This document shows positions 33,145-40,907 of a stretch of DNA of 64,000 bases, in pieces (the stretch's first letter is position 1; each line of letters starts with the position of its first letter). Position numbers and translations under genes: made by a program. A model generated the notes under the pieces. It saw only the letters and a program-made list of their open reading frames with translations, was not told the origin of the DNA and did not search any database. Source of the DNA: Clostridia bacterium (GTDB lineage: Bacteria > Bacillota > Clostridia > Oscillospirales > Acutalibacteraceae); contig JAGAKF010000051.1 of NCBI GenBank assembly GCA_017625835.1, positions 60,166 to 124,165 of the forward strand, given 5' to 3'.

Positions 33145-35157
33145 TCATTCTGACTGATAGGCTCCCCTTGCCCAGAGAATCCATTTTGAACGGTCAAGCG
33201 GATTCACACCGCGTCTGGGGTTAATATGCTCCTCGCCGTCGCGACACTCACGGTAGCCGTAAAACGACTGCGAAAGCACGGCCTTGCCCGACGAAAGAGT
33301 TGCAAGCCTTTCGGGGAAATTCATTGAAGTTGCAACGGGTACGATCGCTTCAAGCGTTGCGATGCCCGAACGGATTACGGGCGCATCGTATTCACCGCCC
33401 ATTTTCACAACCTCGGAAAAAACTTTGCCCGAAAGCTCCTCGGGAGCAGTCACTCTTATTTTAAGAAGCGGTTCAAGGATTGTTGAACCGATTTCGGAAA
33501 GTCCGTTCATAAACGCCATCGGCGTACAGACAAAGAAGTCCAGCGGATGCGTGTGTATCGTGTGATGCTCGCCGCCGACAAGCGTGCATTTGAAATCCGT
33601 CACTTCCCAGCCGTAAAGCCCCTGCTCCAGGCAGGAATTGAACGAGGTTCTGATATGCGACTGGTACCTATAAAAGCATTGGTTTGACGGCAGCCTGCCG
33701 TGGTACGAAACACCGTAGCCGCGCGGCATCGGCTCGAAAAGGAAATCCACCACCGCCCAGCAGGGCTTCGGCATCGTATACCGCGCCCTCGCAAAGCCTT
33801 TACCTGACGGCGTTTCTTTATAAATAACTGTCGGCGGAGAAAACTCTGCCGAAAGGTCGTAGCGTTCTTTCAGAAGATTGGAAAGCACCTCGAGCTGAAT
33901 TTTGCCCGTCGTGCTGATTGTAATTTCTTTCTGTCCGTTTTCCCACTTGGCGTCGATGTAAGGCTCTTCGTCCGAAAGCTCGCCGAGCGCCGCCGCAAGT
34001 TGAGGAACTTTAAGCGGATCGGAGTCCGACGGCATTACCCTGACGCGCAGGAACGGATTGACAAGCTTTGCGCTCTCGCTGACTGCGAGAGAACCGACGA
34101 AATTTCCCGTCCTTGCTGACGGAAGACCGCAGACGGCGGCAACGTCACCGCTTCTGATAATTCCGACGTCGGTGCTTTTTGAGCCGCAGAATTTTTTGAT
34201 CTGCGATACTTTTTCTTTTTTCGGAGGTTTTGCCTCGGTTTCAACAGCGTCCGTCTGAACGGTTATTTTTTCTTCGGGGACAAAAATCTCAACCTCGTCG
34301 CGGTTGGCAAGTTCTCCGCCGAAAAGCCTTATGTGTGAAATTTTGCCGAGGGTTTTATCGTGTTCGATTTTAAAAATTATTCCGCACAGGGATTCAGTTT
34401 CCCTGCGTGTTGAATCGGGCATATATTTTATAAGAGTATCTGCAAGCTCCTTGATTCCGATTGAATATTTTGCACTGCCGAAGACAACGGGAGTCAGCCT
34501 GCAGGCTGAAATTTCTTCGCGGACAAGCTCGTCTGCCCTCTGTGCGGAAAGAAGCTCGTCGCAAAGGAACGCGTCGGCAGCTTCGTCGCATATATCGGCA
34601 AGAGCTTCTGTTGCACGCAGGCGGAAAGTTTCTTCACTGACCGTACTGACTGTCAGATTTTCTTCGCCCTCGTTTTCAATTTCCGAAAGGACAAGGTGGG
34701 CCTGAGAGGTTATTCCTTTCAGCTCCTCAATGACGCGTGCCGTATCCGAACCCGTTCTGTCGATTTTATTGATAAAGACAATCCGTGGAAGCTTTGCCGT
34801 ATCAAGGGATTTGAGAATGTTTTCCGTGTGCGCCCTTACTCCCTCAACAGCCGAAACGATAACGACGGCATAGTCAAGCGCAGAAAGCGCCCTTTCAACC
34901 TCGCCCGCAAAGTCGATGTGACCGGGGGTGTCGATGATGTTGATTGTTGTGCCGTTCCACTCGGTCGAAGCCGTCGCGGTGCGCACGGAGATGCCCCTCT
35001 GTTTTTCAACAGAAAGGCTGTCTGTCGCCGTTGTGCCTGCGTCAACGCTTCCGAGGTTGCGGATAGCTCCCGTAAGGTAAAGCATCTGCTCGGTAAGCGT
35101 GGTTTTGCCCGAGTCAACGTGCGCAAGTATTCCGATGTTGTGAAAAACTTCGGACAT
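33145..35157 (-). CDS. EF-G-like GTPase of the TetM ribosomal-protection family
   Basis: 670 residues from the ATG at 35157; a GTG one codon earlier is less well spaced from AAGGAGAAAC. G motifs: AHVDSGKTTLTEQMLYLTG, RGISVRTATAS, DTPGHIDFAGEVERALS, FINKIDRTG. The C-terminal part has the domain IV/V organisation of TetM/TetO (VVDFLFEPMPRGYGVSYHG, LVGGEHHTIHTHPLDFF) and ends NPLDRSKWILWARGA. Such proteins remove tetracycline from the ribosome, but many Clostridia carry chromosomal paralogues with no proven resistance role. Here it lies in a metabolic cluster with ordinary base composition and no mobile element. A housekeeping translation factor is as likely as resistance. Confidence 0.82.
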   Translation of the reverse strand: MSEVFHNIGILAHVDSGKTTLTEQMLYLTGAIRNLGSVDAGTTATDSLSVEKQRGISVRTATASTEWNGTTINIIDTPGHIDFAGEVERALSALDYAVVIVSAVEGVRAHTENILKSLDTAKLPRIVFINKIDRTGSDTARVIEELKGITSQAHLVLSEIENEGEENLTVSTVSEETFRLRATEALADICDEAADAFLCDELLSAQRADELVREEISACRLTPVVFGSAKYSIGIKELADTLIKYMPDSTRRETESLCGIIFKIEHDKTLGKISHIRLFGGELANRDEVEIFVPEEKITVQTDAVETEAKPPKKEKVSQIKKFCGSKSTDVGIIRSGDVAAVCGLPSARTGNFVGSLAVSESAKLVNPFLRVRVMPSDSDPLKVPQLAAALGELSDEEPYIDAKWENGQKEITISTTGKIQLEVLSNLLKERYDLSAEFSPPTVIYKETPSGKGFARARYTMPKPCWAVVDFLFEPMPRGYGVSYHGRLPSNQCFYRYQSHIRTSFNSCLEQGLYGWEVTDFKCTLVGGEHHTIHTHPLDFFVCTPMAFMNGLSEIGSTILEPLLKIRVTAPEELSGKVFSEVVKMGGEYDAPVIRSGIATLEAIVPVATSMNFPERLATLSSGKAVLSQSFYGYRECRDGEEHINPRRGVNPLDRSKWILWARGAYQSE

Positions 35158-35169
35158 CACGTTTCTCCT

Positions 35170-35793
35170 TTATATGTCAATAAAGTTATTGATTTTTCTG
35201 TACTTTTTATCAAAAACCTTTCTGTCCTGCAGAAGGTTGTTTATATATTCCCTGAAGGCATCGTATTCTTTGTCCTTCACGTAATGCTTTGCGTAGCCGT
35301 TACTGCCGTATTTCTGACAAGTGTGGTCGAAGGCGCGGTCAAGAAATTCCTTTTCCGTACTTTCGGGAAAATGCTTGAGAGTATAGGCGTGAGTACGGCG
35401 CAGGAACTCCTCCGCATCCGTTGAACGGTCGGCAGAAGAAATGATTTTTCCGTAGTCGCTCCTCGGCTCACGGTCAAGCGATGCGCGGTGATCCTCGATC
35501 GCTTCTTTTATCAGAAGTCTTTCTTCCTTAGAAAAAAACGTTTTCATTTCTTCATCGGCATAAAAAATCTCTGCGGAAAGAGTTTCGTGATTTTTCTTGT
35601 CGATGTGGTGTGCGATATCGTGAAATACCGCAACGGTATATATTGTGTCGGGGTCAATATTTTCAAACTGCTCCGCAAAAGCCAGACACCGTCTTACGAC
35701 GTACTCTATATGCTCAAGCGAATGTCCCGCATCGTTCTTTTCGTACTGCGGAAGAATATTTTTTTCAATATAGTTTCTGAGTTCTGTGTTCAT
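35170..35793 (-). CDS. HD-domain phosphohydrolase
   Basis: 207 residues. Metal-binding residues of an HD domain are in order: His in AGHSLEHIEYV, His-Asp in AVFHDIAHHIDKKNH, and the distal Asp in SADRSTDAEEF. It is shorter than YfbR/Dgt nucleotidases. The substrate is unknown; nucleotides or phosphonates are common in the superfamily. It lies 6 nt after the ADP-ribosylglycohydrolase gene and 12 nt before the TetM-like gene. Confidence 0.83.
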   Translation of the reverse strand: MNTELRNYIEKNILPQYEKNDAGHSLEHIEYVVRRCLAFAEQFENIDPDTIYTVAVFHDIAHHIDKKNHETLSAEIFYADEEMKTFFSKEERLLIKEAIEDHRASLDREPRSDYGKIISSADRSTDAEEFLRRTHAYTLKHFPESTEKEFLDRAFDHTCQKYGSNGYAKHYVKDKEYDAFREYINNLLQDRKVFDKKYRKINNFIDI

Positions 35794-35799
35794 AATTTT

Positions 35800-37170
35800 T
35801 CAGCCGATGTGTTCAAGTGTTTTGTCGACTGCCTTTTCAATATCCACCGTGCCGATGCCGAAGATTGAAGTATGGATCTTGCCGTTGATCGGCTTTTTCC
35901 AACAGTCATCAATGCAGTCGATTCCTCCGCGCATACCGAGAACCGAGCCTACCGTTGCACCGTTGCAGTCCGTGTCAAATGCAAAGCTTACAGCAGTACC
36001 GATCGACTTGCCGAAATCGCCCTCACCGTAAAGCAAGGCGGCAACGACGATCATCGCGTTGGAAATTACGTGGCACCAGCCGTGGTCTGTATGCTCGTCA
36101 TATTCGGAATGGATGAACTTATAGCACTCCTCGACGGTGACGCCGTTTTTGTAGCCGTCAATGATTTTCATAATTGCTTCGTAAAGTCTTGACGTTGACG
36201 GAATCTGTGCAAGACCGCCGAGAATGATATCCTCAATATTATCCGTCACAGCGGCGCAGGCAATCATTGCCGAAACAAACATTTCGCCGTAAATACCGTT
36301 CTTAACGTGAGAAATTCTTGCATCTCTGAACGCGAACTCCGCCGCCTTTTCAGGGTTGCCGGGATTTATGTAACCGAAATAGTCGCCTCGTATCTGTGCG
36401 CCGATCCATTCGCGGCATACGTTTTTGTACATCGCGGATGCAGGAGGCTCGATGCAACGGATAAAGTTGACATATGCGATTCTTTCCGCCGTAAAGTAGG
36501 CAGAAACGGACTGATATTTAAGCCACGCGCTTGCCACGTCTTCGGAACGGAAATCTTTGCCGTATTTTTCAACAATCAGCTGTGCAAGAGCAACGTAGTT
36601 CGTGTCGTCGTCAATGGGCATACCGTCAGCCGTATCCCCGTAGTCTCTTCTGCTGAGCGAATCTTTCATCTCTCCGCAGGTTTCGTCCGTAATGTCCGTG
36701 CTGAGGATATAGCGATGCATCGGATAATTTCCTGACTTTTCAAGAAGCGGGTTCAGAACCTCACTGCGCAGTCCCTCCGTGGGTTTGCCGAGAAGGCAAC
36801 CGCAGGCTCTGCCCGTCCAGGCACCGAGCAATTTTTTGCGAAGCGTCTCTTCGTCGGGTGTTTTTCCGTTGGTTTCAAATGGCTTGCGAAGCGCCTTTAT
36901 TTCCTCAAGCTCATTCGGCTCGTTATATTTATAATCTGTTCTGATTTCAGAATTGACAACCGTTTCAAAAACCAGGTCGCTCATACGGTTTTTGATTTCT
37001 CCGCTTTCCATTGCGGCAACGGCTTCGAACAAAGCCTTGTGCTTTTCAACGTCGATGCCCTCTTCCATTGACTGGTTGTACTCCGCCATTATGTCGTTCG
37101 GGTATCTGTTGAATTCTTCCGTGTTGTCATAGTTCATTTTTATTTCTGTGTTGTAAATCTTTGCAAACAT
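35800..37170 (-). CDS. ADP-ribosylglycohydrolase-family protein
   Basis: 456 residues with an N-terminal extension of about 110 residues before the hydrolase domain. The domain begins GAWTGRACGCLLGKPTEGLR. It carries the two acidic metal clusters of the family: GMPIDDDTNYVALAQL and, near the C-terminus, FAFDTDCNGATVGSVLGMRGG. The family removes ADP-ribose from proteins, DNA ends or small molecules; many bacterial members act on unknown N- or O-glycosides. AAGGGAGTCTTAAT precedes the ATG. It is the first gene of the five-gene operon, with a TTGACA/TAAAAT promoter at 37206-37234. Confidence 0.88.
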   Translation of the reverse strand: MFAKIYNTEIKMNYDNTEEFNRYPNDIMAEYNQSMEEGIDVEKHKALFEAVAAMESGEIKNRMSDLVFETVVNSEIRTDYKYNEPNELEEIKALRKPFETNGKTPDEETLRKKLLGAWTGRACGCLLGKPTEGLRSEVLNPLLEKSGNYPMHRYILSTDITDETCGEMKDSLSRRDYGDTADGMPIDDDTNYVALAQLIVEKYGKDFRSEDVASAWLKYQSVSAYFTAERIAYVNFIRCIEPPASAMYKNVCREWIGAQIRGDYFGYINPGNPEKAAEFAFRDARISHVKNGIYGEMFVSAMIACAAVTDNIEDIILGGLAQIPSTSRLYEAIMKIIDGYKNGVTVEECYKFIHSEYDEHTDHGWCHVISNAMIVVAALLYGEGDFGKSIGTAVSFAFDTDCNGATVGSVLGMRGGIDCIDDCWKKPINGKIHTSIFGIGTVDIEKAVDKTLEHIG

Positions 37171-37205
37171 ATTAAGACTCCCTTACTAAAAAACGTCTTA
37201 TCCAC

Positions 37206-37234
37206 ATTTTAAGCGTTTACTATTGTAATGTCAA
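37206..37234 (-). promoter_or_regulatory. Promoter of the ADP-ribosylglycohydrolase operon
   Basis: Minus-strand TTGACA (37229-37234), 17-nt spacer, TAAAAT (37206-37211). It is back to back with the promoter at 37243. Confidence 0.82.
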
Positions 37235-37242
37235 ACAAATTG

Positions 37243-37271
37243 TTGCAAAAACTCAGAGTTTCCTTTACAAT
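37243..37271 (+). promoter_or_regulatory. Promoter of the second sialidase-like gene
   Basis: TTGCAA (37243-37248), 17-nt spacer, TACAAT (37266-37271). Its -35 lies only 9 bp from the -35 of the divergent operon, so one regulator could act on both. Confidence 0.65.
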
Positions 37272-37289
37272 AAAAACCGAGGTGATCGT

Positions 37290-38336
37290 ATGAAAATTGA
37301 ACTTGTCGGAAAAACCGAAACGGTTATGTCCAACCCTCACAGCAAGCACAATTATTTCGGCTGGCCCACCGTTGCCAGACTTCAGGACGGCAAGCTTGCC
37401 GTCGGCGCTTCGGGTTTCAGAATTGAACACGTATGTCCGTTCGGAAAAGCTGTTCTCTCCTACAGCTTCGACGGCGGAAAAACATATACTTTCCCTGCTC
37501 CCGTGATCGACACTCCGCTTGACGACAGGGACGTCGGAATCTGCCCTTTCGGCAAAAACGGAGTTATCGTAACAACTTTCAACAACTCGGCAGAATTTCA
37601 GAGGGAAAACAATCAGGATAACCCTTATGCACAGCGTTACATCGACACAATCACCAAAGAGGACGAAGAAAAATATCTTGGCTCTCTTTTCCGCGTCAGC
37701 CACGACTGCGGAATAACTTTCGGTCCGATTTACCGTTCGCCCGTAACGTCCCCTCACGGTCCGCGCGAGCTTCGCGACGGAACAATCCTCTGGGCAGGCA
37801 ACAAGTTTGACGATACCCTTGACGGAATTGAAATCGTCAGGCTGAATCCAGAAAACGGAGAGACTGAACACGTCGGAGAAATCAGGATTGACGATAAAGA
37901 AATTTTTCTCAACGAACCCAACCTGATTGAAATGCCCGACGGCAAGCTTATATGCCATATCCGCGCAGAAAACGATTCCGTATTCACGACTTACCAGAGC
38001 GTTTCTCTCGACAAGGGAAAAACCTGGACTGCGCCCGAAAGACTTCTTGACGAAACGGGCGGTGCTCCGCCTCACCTTATTCTCCTGAAATCGGGCGTTC
38101 TGCTTTCTACCTACGGCAGGCGCAAGCTCCCATACGGAATTATGGCGATGGTCAGCCTTGACGGCGGCGAAACCTGGGAAAAGGATCTCCGCCTTTACGA
38201 AAACACGGAAAGCGACGACCTCGGATACCCGACAACGGTTGAGTTCGAAGACGGAACGCTTCTTACGGTTTTCTATTCACGAAAAGATGAGGAATCCCCC
38301 TGCAATATTCTTCAGCAAAGATGGAAGTTAGTTTAA
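37290..38336 (+). CDS. Exo-sialidase-like beta-propeller protein
   Basis: 348 residues without a signal peptide. Repeats with Asp-box character are YSFDGGKTY, SHDCGITFG, SLDKGKTWTA and SLDGGETWEK. The conserved opening HNYFGWPTVARLQDGKLAVG and RIEHVCPFGK matches a Clostridia/Bacteroidetes group annotated as sialidase-family proteins. Only distant similarity to the COG4692 protein at 25886 is visible. The true activity is unknown and may be hydrolysis of a sugar other than sialic acid. GAGGTGATCGT is the ribosome site. It is divergent from the ADP-ribosylglycohydrolase operon and ends at a bidirectional terminator. Confidence 0.75.
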   Translation: MKIELVGKTETVMSNPHSKHNYFGWPTVARLQDGKLAVGASGFRIEHVCPFGKAVLSYSFDGGKTYTFPAPVIDTPLDDRDVGICPFGKNGVIVTTFNNSAEFQRENNQDNPYAQRYIDTITKEDEEKYLGSLFRVSHDCGITFGPIYRSPVTSPHGPRELRDGTILWAGNKFDDTLDGIEIVRLNPENGETEHVGEIRIDDKEIFLNEPNLIEMPDGKLICHIRAENDSVFTTYQSVSLDKGKTWTAPERLLDETGGAPPHLILLKSGVLLSTYGRRKLPYGIMAMVSLDGGETWEKDLRLYENTESDDLGYPTTVEFEDGTLLTVFYSRKDEESPCNILQQRWKLV

Positions 38337-38343
38337 AAAATTT

Positions 38344-38377
38344 AACGGATGACAGTTTTTCTGTCATCCGTTTTTTA
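38344..38377. terminator. Bidirectional terminator
   Basis: A 12-bp perfect stem AACGGATGACAG (38344-38355) with 38361-38372 and a T5 loop. T6 follows on the plus strand and a U-rich stretch follows on the minus strand. It separates the sialidase-like gene from the convergent DUF4037 gene. Confidence 0.9.
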
Positions 38378-39316
38378 TACTGCATAAAGAATATTAAGAT
38401 TGCGCGTTTCGGGGTCTTTGATTCTGTCGTTCACGGAGTAAGCGTGCCGTTCAAGGTCAACCGAATCTACCCTCGTCAGCTTTTGCGCAACAAGCTCGTC
38501 AATTATTTTCGCAGAAATTTCTTCAACAAGCTCCTGCTTTTTCTGCGCTTCATCCTTTGTGTTTCCGCTTGAAATCAGATATTCAAGGCTATCGTACAGA
38601 CAGCTGAGCTTTTCAAGCTCCCTGAGCGCGCGGAAAGTCCATTTATAGTACGGCATAAATTTTTTGTTGAGAAGGAAAATCACTTTAAGCGCCGTGTTGA
38701 CAAACTCCGTCAGCGCAAGCTGAGCCGCCGCCGTTTCTCCTCTTTGGATACATCGCGGATAATTGTACTGTCCCGACTGCGCCATAAGCACAAGATTTCC
38801 CGCAAGCTTTTTAAGGCGGACATCCTCGGGCATATAGGAAATTTTTTCGCGCAGCTGAGTCATCAGTCCGTAATTGTCACAGAAAATTTTTCCGTTCGTT
38901 GCCTCAAGCGGAAACTGTTCGGAAATACAGAACCAGCCGACGTCAGGGATGTCGGCATTTTTGTCGCCCGTTTTAGCTTCAAAAAACTTACTGATTCTTA
39001 TAACACCGTGACGGTTGCCGCCGACGGGATTGAGCGGACTTCTTTTGTACCCCATAAATTCTTTCGGGAGCTTTGCGTATGCGCGCTCGAGCGCAAATTC
39101 CGTTCGCGAATCGATAATACTTTCGTCAGGAATGAAGATACAGAAGCCCGGTTCGAAGTCGTGATCCTGCGAAATCTCATCATCATAGCCGAAACATTCC
39201 GAACCGCTTCCGACAAGGCCGACAGCAAGATATTTTTCAACGTCAGCAAAGTTTTCTTTGATCATCTTCTCGCCGTATTCATAATAAAATTTTTCAGAAA
39301 GTTCAAGACCTTTCAT
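38375..39316 (-). CDS. DUF4037 domain protein
   Basis: 313 residues from the ATG at 39316, set by AAGGGAGA; the frame continues upstream inside the TPR gene but without a start signal. The N-terminal half has the nucleotidyltransferase-like core VGLVGSGSECFGYDDEISQDHDFEPGF, followed by a helical DUF4037 region (NRHGVIRISKFFEAKTG, LMAQSGQYNYPRC). The GSGSE...D-x-D pattern suggests a polymerase-beta-like nucleotidyltransferase, perhaps acting on a small molecule. It overlaps the TPR gene by 14 nt, and in many Clostridia this pair is conserved, which points to a joint role. Confidence 0.8.
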   Translation of the reverse strand: MKGLELSEKFYYEYGEKMIKENFADVEKYLAVGLVGSGSECFGYDDEISQDHDFEPGFCIFIPDESIIDSRTEFALERAYAKLPKEFMGYKRSPLNPVGGNRHGVIRISKFFEAKTGDKNADIPDVGWFCISEQFPLEATNGKIFCDNYGLMTQLREKISYMPEDVRLKKLAGNLVLMAQSGQYNYPRCIQRGETAAAQLALTEFVNTALKVIFLLNKKFMPYYKWTFRALRELEKLSCLYDSLEYLISSGNTKDEAQKKQELVEEISAKIIDELVAQKLTRVDSVDLERHAYSVNDRIKDPETRNLNILYAV

Positions 39317-40052
39317 AAATCTCCCTTGCTCTCCTGTCCAATTCTTTTTCGTAAAGAAAATATCCGAAATATCCGAAAACCGAAGCACATTTTTCGCAGA
39401 CGAATGCATAATAGCCGTCCTTATTTTCGTGCTCATCAAGAATCTTCATTGCTTTTTCAACGAGATCTTTTATTTCTCCGTCGCTTTCGACGGCGCCGAG
39501 CTCCACCTCTTTTGCGCTTGCGATGTTCAGGTAAGTAATCGCAACTTCAAGCTCGCCGTCTTCGACCTTTTCCATAACGGAAATCGCCTTGTCATAAAGC
39601 TCATAAGCTTCACGGAATCTTTCAAGATCCACAAGAGCGAGCGCCATATTGTTGAAAAGTCCGCCGAATCTTTTGTCCGTCGGGTCAAGGGAGCTTTCGT
39701 AAACGCTCCGAGCTTTTTCGAACAACGGCAGAGCCTTGTCCGCCTTTCCGAATGCTTTATATACCGTCGCGCAGTTGATGTAAGTCGTGCCTGCGCCGAT
39801 ATTATTTTCAATCCCCATTTCTTCAACAAGACTGAGCAGGGAAGAAACGGTATCGAGCGCATTGCTTTCTTTGCCAAGCTTACGGTAAAGTCCTGCAAGC
39901 TCATTGAGGAGAAGAAGCGCACTGCGGTTATCGTTAATCATTTTTGCTTCGCCAAGCCAATATAAAAGATGTCTTTCGGCAGCGTCGTAATCGTTTCTGC
40001 CGAAGTGTTCGTCAAGCTTTCCGAGCACTCTTTCAACAGGAACACGTTCCAT
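39303..40052 (-). CDS. Tetratricopeptide-repeat protein
   Basis: 249 residues with about five TPR-like helical hairpins: LLLLNELAGLYRKLGKESNA, TTYINCATVYKAFGKADKAL, LFNNMALALVDLERFREAYE and AITYLNIASAKEVELG. The N-terminus GKLDEHFGRNDYDAAERHLL is another. There is no signal peptide or enzyme domain. TPRs bind partner proteins, and the partner is probably the overlapping DUF4037 protein. It lies 13 nt after the PEGA-like membrane gene. Confidence 0.85.
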   Translation of the reverse strand: MERVPVERVLGKLDEHFGRNDYDAAERHLLYWLGEAKMINDNRSALLLLNELAGLYRKLGKESNALDTVSSLLSLVEEMGIENNIGAGTTYINCATVYKAFGKADKALPLFEKARSVYESSLDPTDKRFGGLFNNMALALVDLERFREAYELYDKAISVMEKVEDGELEVAITYLNIASAKEVELGAVESDGEIKDLVEKAMKILDEHENKDGYYAFVCEKCASVFGYFGYFLYEKELDRRAREIYERS

Positions 40053-40065
40053 CGTTCATTCTCCT

Positions 40066-40725
40066 TTATTCACTTAAAGTTTTTGCTGTTTTTATTACAT
40101 TTATAATGCAGAAAACCGCATAACAGCACACAGCCGTTGCAACAGTAGTAAGCCCCAGCGCCCACGGCAGAGTGAATTTTGTTCCGCCGAGGTCTATCGG
40201 ATTTCCCGAAACGGCACCGAGGAGCGAAAACAGCGCGATAAGCAATACGACCGATCCGATCAGTCCCGTCGGGAAAAGTGTATTTTTAATGTTGTGCGAA
40301 ATAAAACGTTTTTTTACGGCAGAATTTGCAAAAATTTTGTGTCCGTTTTCTGCCCTTGCGCCCGTTGCCGTTACGGAATATGAGGCAAAGATGACGTCGA
40401 GACCCTTGCCTTCCTTTGCGGTGACGTCCGTCTGCACCGTGATGATGCCCTTTGACGAATTCAGGTCAATTTCAGTTATAAAATCAAGCGGTGTGTGCAG
40501 GCTTTTTTCACTTCCTGCTATCTGCTCGGGGAAAGATTTTTCCTGTTGTTCCTGTAAGGTAGTGCTCTCGAACGGTACTCTCGTGCGGTGAATTCGCAGG
40601 GTGTGCGATCCTTTTTCAAGCGCATCAAATGTCGCCCTGCCGTCCTCTTCAACCGTCTGACTTTTTCCATCAAGAAAAACTGTGATAGTGTCACCCGACA
40701 GATTATCAATTCTTAAATTCGCCAA
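40066..40725 (-). CDS. Hypothetical membrane protein with PEGA-like N-terminal domain
   Basis: 219 residues. The first 55 resemble a PEGA-type beta domain (LSGDTITVFLDGKSQTVEED, FDALEKGSHTLRIHRTRVP). A charged middle part leads to two membrane segments at about residues 150-170 (GLIGSVVLLIALFSLLGAVS) and 185-210 (LPWALGLTTVATAVCCYAVF). I do not recognise a named family, and no function can be given. AAAGGTGGTGATTTTTTG precedes the start. It heads a three-gene operon with the TPR and DUF4037 genes and has a promoter at 40747-40774. Confidence 0.62.
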   Translation of the reverse strand: MANLRIDNLSGDTITVFLDGKSQTVEEDGRATFDALEKGSHTLRIHRTRVPFESTTLQEQQEKSFPEQIAGSEKSLHTPLDFITEIDLNSSKGIITVQTDVTAKEGKGLDVIFASYSVTATGARAENGHKIFANSAVKKRFISHNIKNTLFPTGLIGSVVLLIALFSLLGAVSGNPIDLGGTKFTLPWALGLTTVATAVCCYAVFCIINVIKTAKTLSE

Positions 40726-40746
40726 AAAATCACCACCTTTCTTAAA

Positions 40747-40774
40747 ATTTTACCACAGCCTCGTTTTTTTTCAA
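40747..40774 (-). promoter_or_regulatory. Promoter of the PEGA-like/TPR/DUF4037 operon
   Basis: Minus-strand TTGAAA (40769-40774), 16-nt spacer, TAAAAT (40747-40752). Confidence 0.55.
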
Positions 40775-40835
40775 GTGTAAAAGCTGTAAAAGAGCTACGC
40801 CTTGTGTGAAGATAATGTAAATTTTCTCTAAAGTG

Positions 40836-40865
40836 TTGAGTTTAAACTTCTTTCCGTGTTATAAT
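40836..40865 (+). promoter_or_regulatory. Promoter of the SEDS-PBP operon
   Basis: TTGAGT (40836-40841), 18-nt spacer, TATAAT (40860-40865). An in-frame upstream start at 40833 would precede it, which supports the ATG at 40908. Confidence 0.7.
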
Positions 40866-40907
40866 TACTGTATATATCATATTTTACCAAAAGGAAGGAG
40901 GAAGAAT

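Noticed and set aside
32505-33224. 239-codon plus-strand frame
   Set aside because: Antisense to the HAD phosphatase gene with its intact DxDGT and GDxxND motifs.
33145-35157. Acquired tetracycline-resistance island
   Set aside because: No transposase, integrase or mobilisation gene and no compositional break around the TetM-like gene.
34696-35424. 242-codon plus-strand frame
   Set aside because: Antisense to the TetM-like and HD genes; composition is that of an antisense frame, rich in Arg/Val/Phe with no motif.
37209-38075. 288-codon minus-strand frame
   Set aside because: Fully covered by the plus-strand sialidase-like gene, whose Asp-box motifs and promoter are clear; the minus frame has no domain and no ribosome site.
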